Shown here one piece after another: positions 11,801 to 24,755 of a DNA stretch of 64,000 nucleotides. Every line of letters starts with the position of its first letter. The stretch's first letter is position 1. The position numbers and the translations under genes were made by a program. The notes beneath the pieces are model-generated. The model saw only the letters and a list, made by a program, of their open reading frames with translations. It was not told where the DNA came from and did not search any database. Source of the DNA: Typha latifolia (taxonomy: Eukaryota; Streptophyta; Magnoliopsida; Poales; Typhaceae); the NCBI GenBank assembly GCA_019914945.1, contig CM034102.1, positions 13,009,501 to 13,073,500 on the forward strand. The letters are read 5' to 3'.

Positions 11801-13097
11801 TTCACAATGGTGTAAAGACATATTTTTGGCAAAGGCATGTTACTGCGCTGCCCTCACTAATCTTTGTTTTGAGTCTCTGAGGTGCTTTTGGTTGTAATGC
11901 ACTCAAAAATGTTCTATAAGCCAAGTTTATTGATTTGCAAATTTTCCTTGGAAATGTGTCTCGGTGCTGTATCTTTACTTTTTCCGTTGATGATATTAAT
12001 ATCAAGTGTCCTCTTGGTGACAGGATGCTCTACTGGATAAATATGTAGCAGAGGGTAATTTTGGTGATGAACTTAGACCAATTGGTCGGCCCATAAAATC
12101 TTTGCTGGTAAGAAACTTCACATTACTGGACATTTATACCAAACTTTTTGACAGGAAAGGTTTGCCAGTAGGTGCTGTAGCCTGCAGGTTATTCCCGACA
12201 TTTATCCAAACTCTTGATTATTCTTGATAGGAAAGGGTTTACCAGCAGAGGGTAAATTTTTATTAGCACGTTATTTACTCATGATGTGCTCATGAGACAA
12301 ATCGACTTTTTTGATTGAGTAGAAGGAAGATTGGTTCCCTTTATTTTCAACCAATTGATTAAATAGAATTATTTGGGCACATGCCATTGGGAAACTTGTG
12401 TGTCTTTTCCCTTCCTGTCCAGTTTACATCTCGACCACTCCACAGGCCATCAGTCTTTTGCTTATTAATTTATAGATAGTCTTTTAGTGGATGTTCATCT
12501 TACATACCTGCTTCAGAATTTGTTGATTTATGCTGGTGTGAGAATCAGAAGTTCAGTAAATTTACTATTTAGTATTGATTGAAAGCTTGTGATCTCCAAT
12601 TAACTTATATAGTGTTTTCATATTGAGTGACTGCAGATCCTCCTGTTAACTATGTCAGGATAATCAGTACATTTAGTGAATTTACATCCAAGCACAAAAA
12701 ATTGACAAGATGTACACTTCCTGTCTTTTATTGGATTACAGAAATTGAAATCTCATGAATAAAAGTGGGCCATATTTTTTTTACAGTAGCTGTTTTTTCA
12801 GTCAATGCTAACACTGTAGAATACTTATTATCTGTTTTAAGATATTTTTCTTTTATAAATATGTAATCCATAGTTTTTGTGTGGCAACAGGTGGTTATGT
12901 TTTGGTCATGTCTCCTATCATATGCTGCATTCAGATTCTTCAAATGGTCTGCACTCTTGTCATCATGGAAAGGAGTCGCATTCTCAACTGCTGGGTTATT
13001 GCTAGTGACAATAGTTATGCACATCTTTATCTTATTTTCTCAATCAGAACGCTCATCTTCCGCCAAAGCAGCGCGGAGCCGAGTAAAAAAAGAATAG
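2854..13097 (+). CDS. LPAT2: 1-acyl-sn-glycerol-3-phosphate acyltransferase (LPAT2 type), 10 coding exons
   Basis: It transfers an acyl chain from acyl-CoA to lysophosphatidic acid, giving phosphatidic acid in the ER glycerolipid pathway. Exons by splice signals and frame: 2854-2934, 3224-3346, 4845-4884, 5014-5087, 5188-5247, 6677-6754, 6829-6987, 9417-9542, 11742-11834, 12024-12107 and 12891-13097 (the 40- and 74-nt pieces together encode the catalytic block; 11 pieces if counted separately). The predicted protein is 374 aa, close to the 380-390 aa usual for plant LPAT2. An N-terminal hydrophobic segment (about 5-26) begins at the first ATG. The acyltransferase box NH(X4)D is at 91-97 and EGTR at 172-175. 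Two hydrophobic segments follow at about 307-325 and 333-355, then a basic tail ending RVKKE, which may aid ER retention (inference). The intron after exon 11742-11834 has a GC donor. Intron 7 (6988-9416) holds a solo LTR. No stop or frameshift is seen, so the gene looks intact. Confidence 0.93.
3368..3441. repeat. 37-bp tandem duplication in LPAT intron 2
   Basis: Two adjacent 37-bp copies (3368-3404 and 3405-3441), each starting GTTGCATAGAGCAATGTG, differ at one base (CTTTG versus CTCTG). They begin 21 bp after the exon 2 donor. This is a recent local duplication inside the intron and does not alter the splice site. Confidence 0.9.
8104..8108. repeat. Left target-site duplication of the solo LTR
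   Basis: The pentamer GTACT directly precedes the TG end of the LTR and is repeated exactly at 9024-9028 after the CA end. Confidence 0.85.
8393..8455. repeat. 18-bp tandem repeat inside the solo LTR
   Basis: The unit GGAAGGGTTATGGATGAT is repeated 3.5 times without visible mismatch. It produces a repeated SITLPS-like open frame on the minus strand, which is an artefact of the repeat and not a gene. Confidence 0.9.
8711..8911. repeat. Minisatellite of the palindrome GCGTTCGAACGC inside the solo LTR
   Basis: The perfect 12-bp palindrome GCGTTCGAACGC occurs six times, at 8716, 8777, 8797, 8858, 8879 and 8900. The array is built from two copies of an 81-bp unit (starting about 8711 and 8792) followed by about 2.5 copies of a 21-bp unit, CGCGTTCGAACGCACTCCAT plus one T. 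It is much richer in CpG than its surroundings, and its open frames on both strands are repeat artefacts. Confidence 0.9.
10001..11180. repeat. Diverged direct duplication in LPAT intron 8
   Basis: A segment beginning GCTTCAATAT at 10001 and continuing through a GCATGGGTTTGTAA motif has a weaker second copy beginning at 10970, 969 bp downstream. The match is patchy, so this is an old duplication or two copies of a dispersed repeat. No coding potential is apparent. Confidence 0.45.
11835..12023 (+). other. GC-AG intron in the LPAT gene
   Basis: Exon 11742-11834 ends AAAG directly followed by GCATGT, and the next exon follows ACAG at 12023. Joining here gives an in-frame FLAK-DALLDKY, the sequence expected for plant LPAT2. 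The nearby GT (at 11839) would add 4 nt and break the frame. GC donors account for about 1% of plant introns. Confidence 0.8.
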
Positions 13098-13919
13098 GTA
13101 GGTGATCAACAAAGCCTACAATTCTATCAGCAGTCCAGAAGGAAATTACAGACAGTGCCCTGAATTGATTTTGGCAGAATTGGGGTCTGCACACTTCAAT
13201 CATACAAGTTAGGATCTTTTTTTGTCACTACAATTGGAGAATTCTGGAGATATCACTGTTTTGCCCATTTCTTCTTTTGTTGTCAGTTTACCGTTTATCC
13301 TTTGGAAATCTTACTTTGTAGCAGAATATGATTTTTTTTTCTTTTGGTTTATCAATTCATTAGACTTACCACGAACCAGGTCGGACAATTTTGCTGTGTT
13401 TCAAATTTGCCCAACATTCAATTGTGTCTTGGTGAATGGTAAACTTAATAGCTGTGCTGAAATGCTAGCCACAGTACACTTCAGACAAGCTTATTTTTCT
13501 AGGAGCATGATCAGAAATGGGTAGTCTTGGTGCATCCCTGAATTAATATTTTTCACAAAGTTTATTATGAATTACTTTTTAGAGGATCTTTTAGACAATG
13601 TGGATATAATTGCAAAACTCCATGGTCATTTATCCACTTTGTTATTTAATTCAATTATGTTCCTCTAATACTGCTTATCCAGATATTAGGAGATATCTCT
13701 GCATCCAGGTATAGTCTTACTGCTGTTAATATAGAATGTGGAGATAAGTGATGGATAAAGTTACTCATACAATCTAATGCGAATAAACAAGATCGAATTC
13801 ATACTCATCTTCAGCTGCAATTAGATGAGAATCTTAAATGCATAGCATGTTTTTATGTGTTTTAGGATGCATTATCTATATTGTTAAATGTGTTTGAAAT
13901 ATTTACAAAATAATTATTA

Positions 13920-13923
<4 letters not shown>

Positions 13924-13968
<45 letters not shown>
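13924..13968. repeat. (TA)n microsatellite
   Basis: A 45-bp run of perfect TA dinucleotides about 830 bp downstream of the LPAT stop codon. Confidence 0.95.
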
Positions 13969-13972
<4 letters not shown>

Positions 13973-14034
13973 ATTTGATTAGATAATGAATATGTATTCT
14001 AATTGAGGATATAATAACAGAGGCTAATCTCTTA

Positions 14035-14891
14035 GAGCATCTCCTCCGACCTAACTCGAAATTTAGAAAATGGAGCCCAATTGAGCTTCAACTGAGCTCC
14101 ATTGCTAGTCCAAAAATGGGGCTCCAAATAGAGCCCGGCTCCAATTTTTTTAGATTTTAATTTAATTCAACAATTCTAATTCCTTCTATATTTTTTATTA
14201 AATAATTTAGTTAATTAAACTATGTGTAGAATTAGTTTTACTAATCGGTTTTTAATAAAATAGTACTCGAAAGGTCTTATCGAGACCTTTAAAATAAGTC
14301 TAATATAAAATTATTTTTAAGTTAATTTAATATTTAAATTTTTTATTGTTTATAAAATAAATATTTTTATTATTGTTTAAAATTGATGTGTTTAAAATAT
14401 AATGACTTAAAATTATTTTCTAATGTAAATACTAAATATTAAAATACATTATATATAAAATACATTAGATATGAAATATATTAAACATGATATATATCAG
14501 CCATGAAATATAAAAATTATATTCATACTTACCAAACTATTAAATATTTATTATTTTTATTATTAAATATTAATTCTACTTATTTTGTGTAATATAATTT
14601 TGATATTTTTAGTAATAACGTAATGTTTATTTTAAAGTTTATTTCGTGTAATATAATTTCGATCCATTTAATTAAAAAATTACTTTTGAAACTATTGAAT
14701 ATTATTCTTATTTTAAAAATCTCGATGAAAGTTTTCTAACCATATATTTTTTATTAAAAAAATAATAACACTAAGATAACCTATTAAGTAATTTAAAATA
14801 AATAATATAAATATAAATAAATAAATATATTATATTATTTTTTAAATAAATATAAAGCCAGGTGCACTGGAGAGCACTTTGTTGGAGATGC
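14035..14891. mobile_element. MITE-like element with GAGCATCTCC-type ends
   Basis: The left end reads GAGCATCTCC after TTA (14032-14034). The right end reads GGAGATGC before TTA (14892-14894), so the ends form an imperfect inverted repeat and TTA could be a 3-bp target duplication. The interior is about 80% AT with no coding capacity, while the subterminal zones are richer in GC. TTA/TAA duplications are typical of Harbinger/Tourist-type MITEs. The inverted repeat is offset by two bases, so family and exact borders are uncertain. Confidence 0.55.
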
Positions 14892-15407
14892 TTAGAGAAT
14901 AAAGTGTAGAATAAAGTATACTAATATGAGATAAGATTAAGCAGTACGCAGGTTTAACTTGGAATTCATTTCGATTGAAACCGAGCTTGTGCTTATTTAT
15001 TTTGACTGCCCTACTCTACTCTGGACCAGAAGCAATTGAGCTTGAAAAAATTAGTTTAGAACTCAACTATTTTTTTATTTATTTAAAAGAGCTCATGATC
15101 TATTGGTCATGGAAAAAGTTTAGTCTAAAAATTTGGAAGTGTATCATGATATCTATCATCTCTTTATTTTATCCATAATTTCCCCAAATTTTTAAACAGA
15201 AAGTTATTTACTTTTTATTTTTATTTATTATTCAGATAATAAAATTGTGCATCCCACGTCAGCTCCTCGACCACCAAAGTCGTTATTAAGGTTTAAAGGG
15301 AAATCTCACTCGTCCCATCTCAGAGCCGGTGGTCTCCTCTCCTCTCCTCTCCTCTTCCCTCCTACGAGGCGCGAAGGGTTTACGTCTCTCTCTAGATCGA
15401 GATCGAA

Positions 15408-18400
15408 ATGGGAGACTGTTCGGCGAAGAAATCCCCCAAGCTTCCAATCCTCGGCCGCCGAAACATCCTAATCACGAGCGCCCTCCCTTACGTGAACAAC
15501 GTCCCCCACCTCGGCAATATAATCGGATGTAATTCTATCTGTTTCTCGCTGGTTTCCTCTTCAAATTTTCGTTTTTTGTGATTTTTTGGTGCCACGATCG
15601 GAAAGAAGGAGACCCGTTTGATTGTTTTTTGGTTTTTTTTTTTCTTGCCCCCACCTGAAGGTGTTCTTAGCGCCGATGTGTTCGCGCGGTACTGCCGACT
15701 TCGGGGATACAATGCTATATACATTTGTGGCACGGATGAGTATGGGACTGCCACCGAGACCAAGGCCATGGAGGAGAATTGTTCCCCAAAGGAAATTTGT
15801 GACAAGTTTGTACCTTTCTGTAATCCCTTCTATTTTGATTTCATATTTTTGTTATAATTTCCTTTAAATGCAATGTCGAAGCTTTCACAGCTTGATAAGC
15901 TACTTAATGTGGTAGAGCTTAATGGCCATGTATTTTGAGATATAAAAGTAAGTCAAATCTGGTAATGAATTGAACTAATATCAATAGAATCTATAGTTGG
16001 GAATTTGATGCGTGTCATCGTGATGGGTTTGGAAAGTAGAAATTTTGAACGAAAGGGGATGTTTAGAGTATGCTTTGTCAATTTACTAATAGGTTTTTAT
16101 CTTGTTTTTGAAGTAGTACTATAGTTGAAATTCTTATGGTTATGCTACTGCAAGTTCATTTCTTGTAATTGGTTGAATAAAACACTGTCTTCATTTTATC
16201 TTCCCTTATTGGATGAAGAGAGAAGATAAATAAAGAATAACAATGATGAAAGAGTTCATCTCGTATTTATAAAGATTAGAGTGAACTTATGTCTTGCTGT
16301 ATGACAGTGTCTTTGCTGTCTTACAGATACCATTCTATTCACAAGGAGGTTTATAAGTGGTTTGACATAAGCTTTGATGAGTTTGGTCGAACATCTACCC
16401 TGCAGCAGACAGAAGTTTGCCAAATGATTTTTCACAGACTGATGGAGAATAATTGGCTTTCAGAGAACACCATGCAGCAGGTGGGTTGGTAACTGTTGTG
16501 TTATTGTTCTTATCGAGCATGCAAATTTTTTATCATAAATGCTAGAATTTCCAGTTTCTTATCAAATGCCTATGATCACATTTCTTGCAGCTATACTGTG
16601 AAACATGCCCACGCTTCTTAGCTGATAGGCTTGTGGAAGGTACATGTCCTACGATGGGCTGTAATTACGAGTCTGCAAGAGGTGACCAGTGTGAAAAATG
16701 TGGAAAATTGTTAAATCCAACTGAACTCAGTGATCCAAAGTGCAAGGTATTTATTCATGAATTCTTTTGTCAGTTTATATCTATTATACATATTTAGAGC
16801 TTTTGATACCAATAAACATCTCTCACTTTCCTTCGCCTTATTCTTTTGGTAGGTATGTCGAAATACTCCTCACATTCGTGATACTGATCACTTGTTTTTA
16901 GAGCTTCCCTTACTGAGGAGTAAACTAGAAAAATATATCAATGAAATGTCTGTGGCTGGGGGTTGGAGTCAAAATGCTATTCAAGCAACAAATGCTTGGT
17001 TGAAGGAAGGACTAAAACCTCGCTGTATCACAAGGGACCTTAAATGGGGAGTTCCTGTTCCACATGACAAGTATAAGGATAAGGTCTGATAAGTCAGAGT
17101 GAAAGTTAATTTTGGCAGCATGTTTATAAATTCAGATTTTCCATGTCCATGAAACTAGAGATCTATCTGCTACTTTAAATTGATGTATTAATTGCTGTCA
17201 CCAGGTTTTCTATGTGTGGTTTGATGCTCCCATTGGATATATCTCAATCACTGCATGCTACACACCTGACTGGGAGAAGTGGTGGAAGGATCCTGATAAC
17301 GTGGAATTATATCAGTTTATGGGCAAGGATAATGTTCCATTTCACACGGTAACAATCCTATATCATAATTACAGCTTTACAATTTGGTTCACATATATAT
17401 TCCTTGATCTGGTATTCAGATATAGGCCCTGACCTTATCCTGCCTAACCATATTTCTATCTCAGTAAACTTGTAGTTGTAGCCCCATATTGTGTATGCAA
17501 TTCCAGTACTTCATGATAAAATAAGTCTTCACTGCAGTCTAAAGAACAGTTATCTATGTTTAGCTGCAAAATTGTTGCTGTTATTTTATGATAAACTCAT
17601 TTCTTATTTTCATAATTGGAGCTATACAGAGTCACATTTTGAGGTATTCATGCACTATAACTGTTAAGTGTGATTAGGCATTTACTGACAAACTTACCTT
17701 GTTCATGACTGATGGCTACTGTCTCAATTCCTTTTTCTTTTCTTTTTTTAAGAAAACAGAAATCTCACAACATATACACTTTCTTTAAGCCATTTCTTTT
17801 GGAGTTGCATTTTTGACCTTTAGAGTTCAGAATAACTTGTACATTATGTACAAGTTATATCCATACCTTCAGTAACTTCATTCATGTTACCTTCCAGTTG
17901 TATTGTAATCTGGATGCTCCTTGCAAGAGTTACACCCTCTATCATGCTCATTTGGTATTAAGAACTACTCTTTTCCTGCTGATCGTTTCCCAACAAGAAA
18001 ATGAGCCAGGTACTGTCAAGACTTGCTTATCCACAAGAATTTAAGTTTTACGTGATTGACTTACTGCACCCACTATGGACTTCTAACAGAATTAGAAACT
18101 CTGCTAGAATTGTGACCTCTCCTCTGTGTAAAGAGAGCCAGTCAAAAGTTTTGGGTTTTGTAGTACGAGAATTTATTTACATTGTATACAACTGCTCTAT
18201 TCTCTTAATTTTTTGCAAACAATTATTTCCTTGTAATACCATACATTTAATATTTGATGCCAGGTTATGTTTCCTTCTACACTTCTTGGAACTGGTGAAA
18301 GTTGGACAATGATGAAGACAATAAGTGTTACTGAATACTTAAACTATGAAGCAGGTATTAATATCCATAAACTACTCTCTTTGGTAGGAATTATTTTCAG

Positions 18401-21400
18401 AATGTTCCGAAGCATGATTAATGATATTTGAATTATTGGCTTATTGCATATCTGTCTTTGTGTAATAATTTGTTCTTTGGTCCGTTACGAGAGACCTAAA
18501 TTTTAAAACATTGGGCAGTGGGATTTGTGCACTATTGAGAAGCCCAATTATCTACCATGTACTAAAAGATATGCCTGAGCAAAGCCCGACAAGACAATTA
18601 TTTTTTTCATTTTATTTGACTTATTTATTTTTTTCATTTTATTTGGCTTTATTTTTTGTACACCTTTATTATTCGTATAGTCAGCAAATGCATTGACCCG
18701 TGTGGCCCAAGCCTCGTGCACTTTGATGCCTTTATAGTCAGCACATGCACATTCAAGGAATGACAATATGCGTACTCTAGACCATCCCTTGAGGGATTTA
18801 AATATATTCTAACATAGTCATTACATGAAGTAAGTACCACTGATGTTCATAATTGCATAACTCTATTCCCTGGTACTTCTACATTTTTGCTTTTCCTATA
18901 GTCTATAACATCTCTTGAATCTTAATCATGGCTGAGATTTTGTCAACACTGATCCGAAATTGATTTTGTTTCGATAGATTCAGCATTTTTACTGCTTTGA
19001 ACAATTTGAGTGTTGGTGGTTTCAAGTTTCAACAGTTCAATTTGGATGTTCTTGTTTAGTTGCAATCTGTTTCAACGAATTTTATCTGTTTTAGATCAGT
19101 TTTGCAGTTGCCGTAAATGTTGCTCAATTTTAGGTTGTTGTAAAGATTTATAGGGAATGCTAATTAAGAAAGGCGACATTTTTTTCTTAAGCTTTTGTGT
19201 TTTCTGATGGATTGTGACAACTGGGGACTTACAATAGCTTATGCAAATTTATGGAAGTGAACTTATAAGCAAATTAATTGTTGCAAGCTTATAAATAACC
19301 TGAATACTTGAATATATTTGATCTTTGACTCATTTGATTTAACGATATTAATCATATAGTATTTTTTTGTGTGGAAAGAAACATACTCGATATCAATTAT
19401 TTCATTAGTTTCTAATTGTTCTATATATAGCTTAATGGATGTCAACTTGAAAATTGAATACTTTACTCAAAAGTTGAAACTCATAAAACATCACTTGATA
19501 TACAAAATGCCATTTTGATTTCTATTTTATCTATTTCATGCTTTTTTTTCCTTGATCTGAGTATTTATAAGCCACTTTGGTATGCTGTTGTTAAGGAATT
19601 AGGCTGATATTATAACTTTGGAATGATATGCGCTATTTTCATTGCTTTGTAACTTAATTCCTTGCCGGTTTGTAGAATCTATGTTTATTATCTTGACATT
19701 GTTGCTTCCTTGATTGACAGGAAAGTTTTCAAAAAGTAAAGGTATTGGAGTCTTTGGAAATGATGCAAAGGATACAAAGATTCCTTCAGAAGTATGGCGA
19801 TACTACTTGCTCACTAATAGACCTGAGGTCAGTTTAGATGAAATTTAGTTTTATTTTAGGTCAGCATGAAATTTTCTTGCATATCTAGTTTTTTAGCTCT
19901 AATTTGAAGTGCTTTTTGTGACTTAGGTATCAGATACATTGTTCACGTGGGCAGATCTGCAGGCAAAACTGAATAACGAGTTGCTCAATAACTTGGGAAA
20001 TTTTATTAATCGTGTATTGAGTTTCATTGCCAAACCAGCAGGTTAGTGAAGTCAACCATATGACTGTTGGGTATCCACTCCAAGCACATTGACTAATAGC
20101 TTCTGCATATTAGTTAGAAACTTAGAAAAACATGCCTAACAATTGAGGCATGCAAATCAAATTTCTTATTCTGTTATGTTCTGTGTTTGAACTGTGAATT
20201 TCGATGATCTCCTCACTGTTAACTGGAATTACGAAGCGTTATCATAGAAAAATGTTAGCTCATTTTGGTCTACTGTTCATATATGAGAAGTCCCATTCTG
20301 AGTTAGTTGCAATTAGATTCATGTAGTGTCGATTTATACTGTACTTACAGGTTATGTTTCTCTGCAGGAGCTGGATATGATTCAATTATTCCAGATGCTC
20401 CTAATGCAGAATCACATCAGTTAACAAATTTGTTGGCAGAAAATGTTGGTAAATTGATTGACCAGTATCTTGATGCCATGGAAAAGGTGATTTACTAACT
20501 TGTACTGTATGCTTATGCTACATTATTACATTGAAACCACCTTAATGAGTTGTTATTAGTGATCTGGAATCACTATGCTGCTGAATAATTGAAAAAAAAA
20601 ACTACTCATTGTTTGACAGGTCAAACTAAAACAAGGTCTGAAAACTGCCATGAGCATTTCAAGTGTGGGAAATGCATATTTGCAAGTAAGTTTAGTATTG
20701 TTTGGCTCTCAATATGTTGGATTAAGAATTTCTTGATCTCATCATGGCTTGTTGTTTGCTTTTCTTCATTTGTTTGTAGGAGAGCCAGTTTTGGAGGCTT
20801 TTTAAAGAAGATCCATGTTCATGTGCCATTGTTATGAAGACTTCAGTTGGACTTGTGTATCTTCTTGCATGTTTGTTGGAACCTTTCATGCCTTCCTTTT
20901 CTAATGAAGTACCTTCTATATTCCTTTTTGTTTTCTTCTCTCATTAATGTTTTGACTACCAGATTCTTCTTCTATTCAACTTCATTCCTTTGCTGTGTCT
21001 CATTGCAAATTTGAATTGTCTTTTGTTGCACACAAGGTAATGAGGCAGATTAACGTACCTCCAGGATGTCTCTCTTTCTGTGAGGAGAAAGGAGAAATCA
21101 GTAAGGCAAAAAGACCTTGGGATTTTCTACATCCTGGCCACAAAATAGGGAAACCTGAGCCACTATTTAAGGAACTGGTATGTTTACTCTATCATTTTCG
21201 TGTTGGCTCATTCTTGTCCATGTATATTGTCGTACTTTATATTGTCATTGCAACAATTATCTACAGAAAGACGAAGAAGTGGAATGTTTCAGACAGAAAT
21301 TTGCTGGTAGTCAAGCTGATAGGCTTTTGAAAGCAGAAGCTGATGCCAAAACGATCGCGGAGCAACTGAAGACCACAAAGTTATCAGGTTTCTCTATTTC

Positions 21401-23798
21401 CATGTTTTTTTGCAGTAGTATCCCTTTTCTTCTTTGAGCTTTCACCTATTGCCTACATGATAATTAGTTGAAACTTGATTAGAAAATCTCGGTTAAGTTG
21501 ATCGTTATGTGACATCATTTGCGTCTTCTTGGTGTCTTGGTCTTCTATATAACTTTAGACACTTAGATGTTCTCATAGTATCTTATCATGATCTACTTAA
21601 CTGGAGGTGCTTTCCCAAAACTGAGTTTCCCACTGTTTGTCGTAGGAGTATACTCTGTGTTTGTCAACCAGTGAAGATCTACCTGTTAGGTTTATCATAA
21701 TTCTAAACATTAGTAGTGCTACCTAGGGGTGAAAACGAATCGGATACGGATCAAATAGTGCTCAACTCGTATTTGGGTCTATATTTTTGGTCTGGATATG
21801 GATATTGGACGAATAATAAAATTTAAAATTATATCCTAACTAAATGGATATGGATAATTTTTGGATTGACGATTAGATCTTAAATGGATACGGATTGAAT
21901 TTTAAACAAATTATGACATTTTTTTGGACACAAATAACACAAACTATTAAAAGTTTTAAAAAATTTCTTACATGTTAAATACATATAATATTAATAAAAT
22001 CAATCTCTACAAATAATATATAACACATCATTAGTGACAAATATCAGTAATCACCATTTAAATAAGCAAACTAAAATTTATAAATTATTCAAAAAATATG
22101 TAGGTAAACGTATATTCGATATCCGATATTCATATCTAAAAAATTATATCCAACCCAGGTATCTGTATCCATATTCAGGTTCTTTAAGAAAATCTATCCG
22201 TATCCAAATCCATATTCAGATATTTTTTTTTTAGAAATCCTACCCGTATTTGGGTCAGAAAGAAATTTTTACTGAATCCAATTTGGATCAGGTTAGTTAG
22301 AGTTCATTTGATCTGTTTTCACCCCTAGTGCTACCATATGTACTTATTGTTCTTGCTGCTTTAGGGGCTATGTTCAGCAGACTATGCATTTATGTTCAAC
22401 TGAATATAACTACATAAATTCAATGGGTTAAATTTCCTAGTCTAACTAACATGAAGTTAATATCAAAGGAGTTGAATTTTATTTCCTGAGTGACTAGATA
22501 AAAATGTCCAGTTGGAAAAAAATGAAAAATCAGCTGTAATAGTAATTTTGTCATAAGTTCACAACTTTTTACTGTGTTCTGAATGGCACTTTTTGACTGC
22601 CACAAATGCTTCTTTTGGTAGAACTTGTTTAACTTTATTGCAGATGAAGTTTCTCTTATAAATGCATATAAACATTGGACATTATCTTCAACAGAAGGAA
22701 AGACAAAGAAACAAAGTGCTAAAGCAGTTGGTAGTACGAAAGCAAAGGCTTCTGAAGCAGAAATTTCAGTCTCCAAACTAGATATCCGTGTGGGTCTCAT
22801 AAAGAAAGTTCAGAAGCACCCAGATGCGGATTCCCTTTATGTGGAAGAAATTGATGTCGGAGAAGATTCAACTAGAACAGTGGTTAGTGGGCTTGTTAAG
22901 TACATCCCACTGGAAGAAATGCAGGTTCACCCTTTGCCTTTTCTCCTATATAGAGATTGATTATCTTACACTTATTAATTCTTTTCTTGCTGCATACGTG
23001 CTTTTTCTCTACTGGCAGAATCGAAAAGTTTGTGTTCTCTGCAATCTAAAACCAGTGGCTATGCGCGGTATTAAATCACATGCGATGGTTTTGGCTGCAT
23101 CCAGTGATGATCATACCAAGGTAACCCGTGATATCATTTTGCCATTTTTGACAGTTTTTATCTTACTTTATAAGACAACAGCTTGTTTGATATTACTGCC
23201 TAATTTCCTACTTCATTTCCTGCATAAGTTCCGTTGCTACTTGATACTCTTTAATAAAATAAAATAAAAAATCTGTTGATACTCTCTAGTGACTGTTTCC
23301 ACCACCTAGTAAGAGCAAGTTTCTAGCCCAGGCTGTTGACAATTATGACATCTAGTAGTAGTATGGAAATGTTCTCCGCAGCTCTGCTCCTTGACGTGGA
23401 ATTGGATTAAATGCAAGACATGATTAATATTATATGTACTCTGTAATTGAGGTGTATATATATCCAGAGGATAGGGCAACAAATCATTTTTTGGTGTCTA
23501 TCGAAATATATGTAAGAGTATCAAGTCGGAACAAATTTATATGCTCTTAAACACATTTGGAATTTAGGTGGAGTTGGTTGATCCTCCAGCATCTGCTGTG
23601 GTGGGAGAGCGAGTAACTTTTGCCGGATATTCAGGTGAGCCAGACACTGTGTTGAATGCCAAGAGCAAGGTCTGGGAGAAGGTGCAAGTTGACCTCCACA
23701 CTGATGGAGAGCTTGTAGCATGTTACAAAGATGTGCCATTCACGACGTCAGCTGGTGTTTGCAAGGTTTCATCCATTGCAAGTGGGGCAATTAGGTAG
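15408..23798 (+). CDS. Methionine--tRNA ligase, cytosolic, with C-terminal tRNA-binding domain, 17 exons
   Basis: This class I synthetase charges tRNA-Met in the cytosol. Exons: 15408-15528, 15661-15805, 16327-16480, 16591-16746, 16853-17083, 17205-17348, 18264-18354, 19721-19827, 19927-20041, 20368-20486, 20620-20685, 20780-20908, 21037-21177, 21267-21387, 22644-22924, 23019-23120 and 23568-23798. All joins keep frame and give 817 aa. The HIGH-type motif HLGN is at residues 34-37, within [14 protein letters not shown] CxxC zinc-knuckle region (CETC...CPTMGC...CEKC) lies in exon 4. The KMSKS loop appears as KFSKS at 349-353, which is usual for eukaryotic MetRS. After a Lys/Ala-rich linker (about 624-652) comes an EMAPII/Trbp111-like OB-fold (about 655-817), beginning with the LDIRVG segment. 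Intron 14 contains a MITE. No disruption is seen. Confidence 0.94.
21724..22327. mobile_element. hAT-type MITE (604 bp) in MetRS intron 14
   Basis: The ends are perfect 13-bp inverted repeats, TAGGGGTGAAAAC and GTTTTCACCCCTA. They are flanked by an identical 8-bp target duplication, GTGCTACC, at 21716-21723 and 22328-22335. An 8-bp duplication and short inverted repeats ending in CACCCCTA are characteristic of non-autonomous hAT elements. The interior is AT-rich with subterminal GGATACGGAT-like motifs and no transposase. The identical target duplication suggests relatively recent insertion. It lies 336 bp past the exon 14 donor, away from splice sites. Confidence 0.92.
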
Positions 23799-24701
23799 CG
23801 ACCTTTGTCTTCGATCAGAACTTTCCAAAAGATTTACCTGATTTCTAACTTTTTATCATCACAATTTTTCTCGACGTTTATCTTGCTTCATCTAGCATCG
23901 GATTTCTAATGTAGTATATCCGTCAACAATTTGGATATTTCGAATGCTGTTCTTTGTAGTTTGTTATGTTTGTACATGTAATATAGTGCCGAAAGAAGCA
24001 CAGACGTTTACTTATGATGAGTGAAACAAACTACAGTTACCATTCATGGTAGCCATGGTGATCTGTTTGCACCGCAATTATATGTGAGATAACCGATATC
24101 CAGATGGCTTGAATGACTGCTTCTTTTTTTCTTCATGATTAGCCCATAAATTATTGTTTGATTTGGAGTGTAGTCGATTGCTAGAAAATGGAGCTCAATG
24201 ATTAACGAAGTGACTGTTGAAAAGAAGTGCAGTTATTTTTGGTATGTATATTTGTCACTTTTTTAGTATTTTTTTAACCAAACATCAAAAATAGATGTTT
24301 TAAAATGCTGAGTACTTTTTAATCACTTTTTTTTTGTTATTATTTAAAAGTTTGAAGGCTATATACAGGTTGGACAAATAATCTATCATTCTTAAATATA
24401 AATGCACTAAAGCTTCACTAAATTTTAGCCAATATATTAAACTGTCTTATATACGTTTTAAAATGTCTGCATTGTCGTACTATTGCTCAGAACTAACGTC
24501 TTTCAAATATTGTTCTAAGTAGAGTCAAATCGTATAATATTCAAGCCACCATCAATTTCGATCCTACAATCTTCTTAGTTATAGGAAAGGATATCTACTG
24601 GCTCTACCATAGTTGCTTTTTTAATCGGTAACCAAAATCTCTCATGGACCAAAGTATGATTTCTAACAAATTTATTTTCCTAAATGTTCCACCTCCCAAA
24701 C

Positions 24702-24755
<54 letters not shown>

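Larger units (their letters stand above)
13098..15407. other. Intergenic: LPAT 3' region, TA array, MITE and MetRS promoter
   Basis: This is the spacer between two genes on the same strand. It holds the LPAT 3' UTR (end not resolved), a TA dinucleotide array, a MITE-like element and the MetRS leader with a CT-rich tract at 15330-15360. No independent gene is supported. Confidence 0.6.

Noticed and set aside
15247..15532. Open frames over the MetRS leader
   Set aside because: They are out-of-frame shadows of the leader and exon 1; the [10 protein letters not shown] start at 15408 is the only one that joins the synthetase domain.
19721..19760. KFSKS instead of KMSKS in the methionyl-tRNA synthetase as a possible active-site change
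   Set aside because: KFSKS is normal for eukaryotic cytosolic MetRS.
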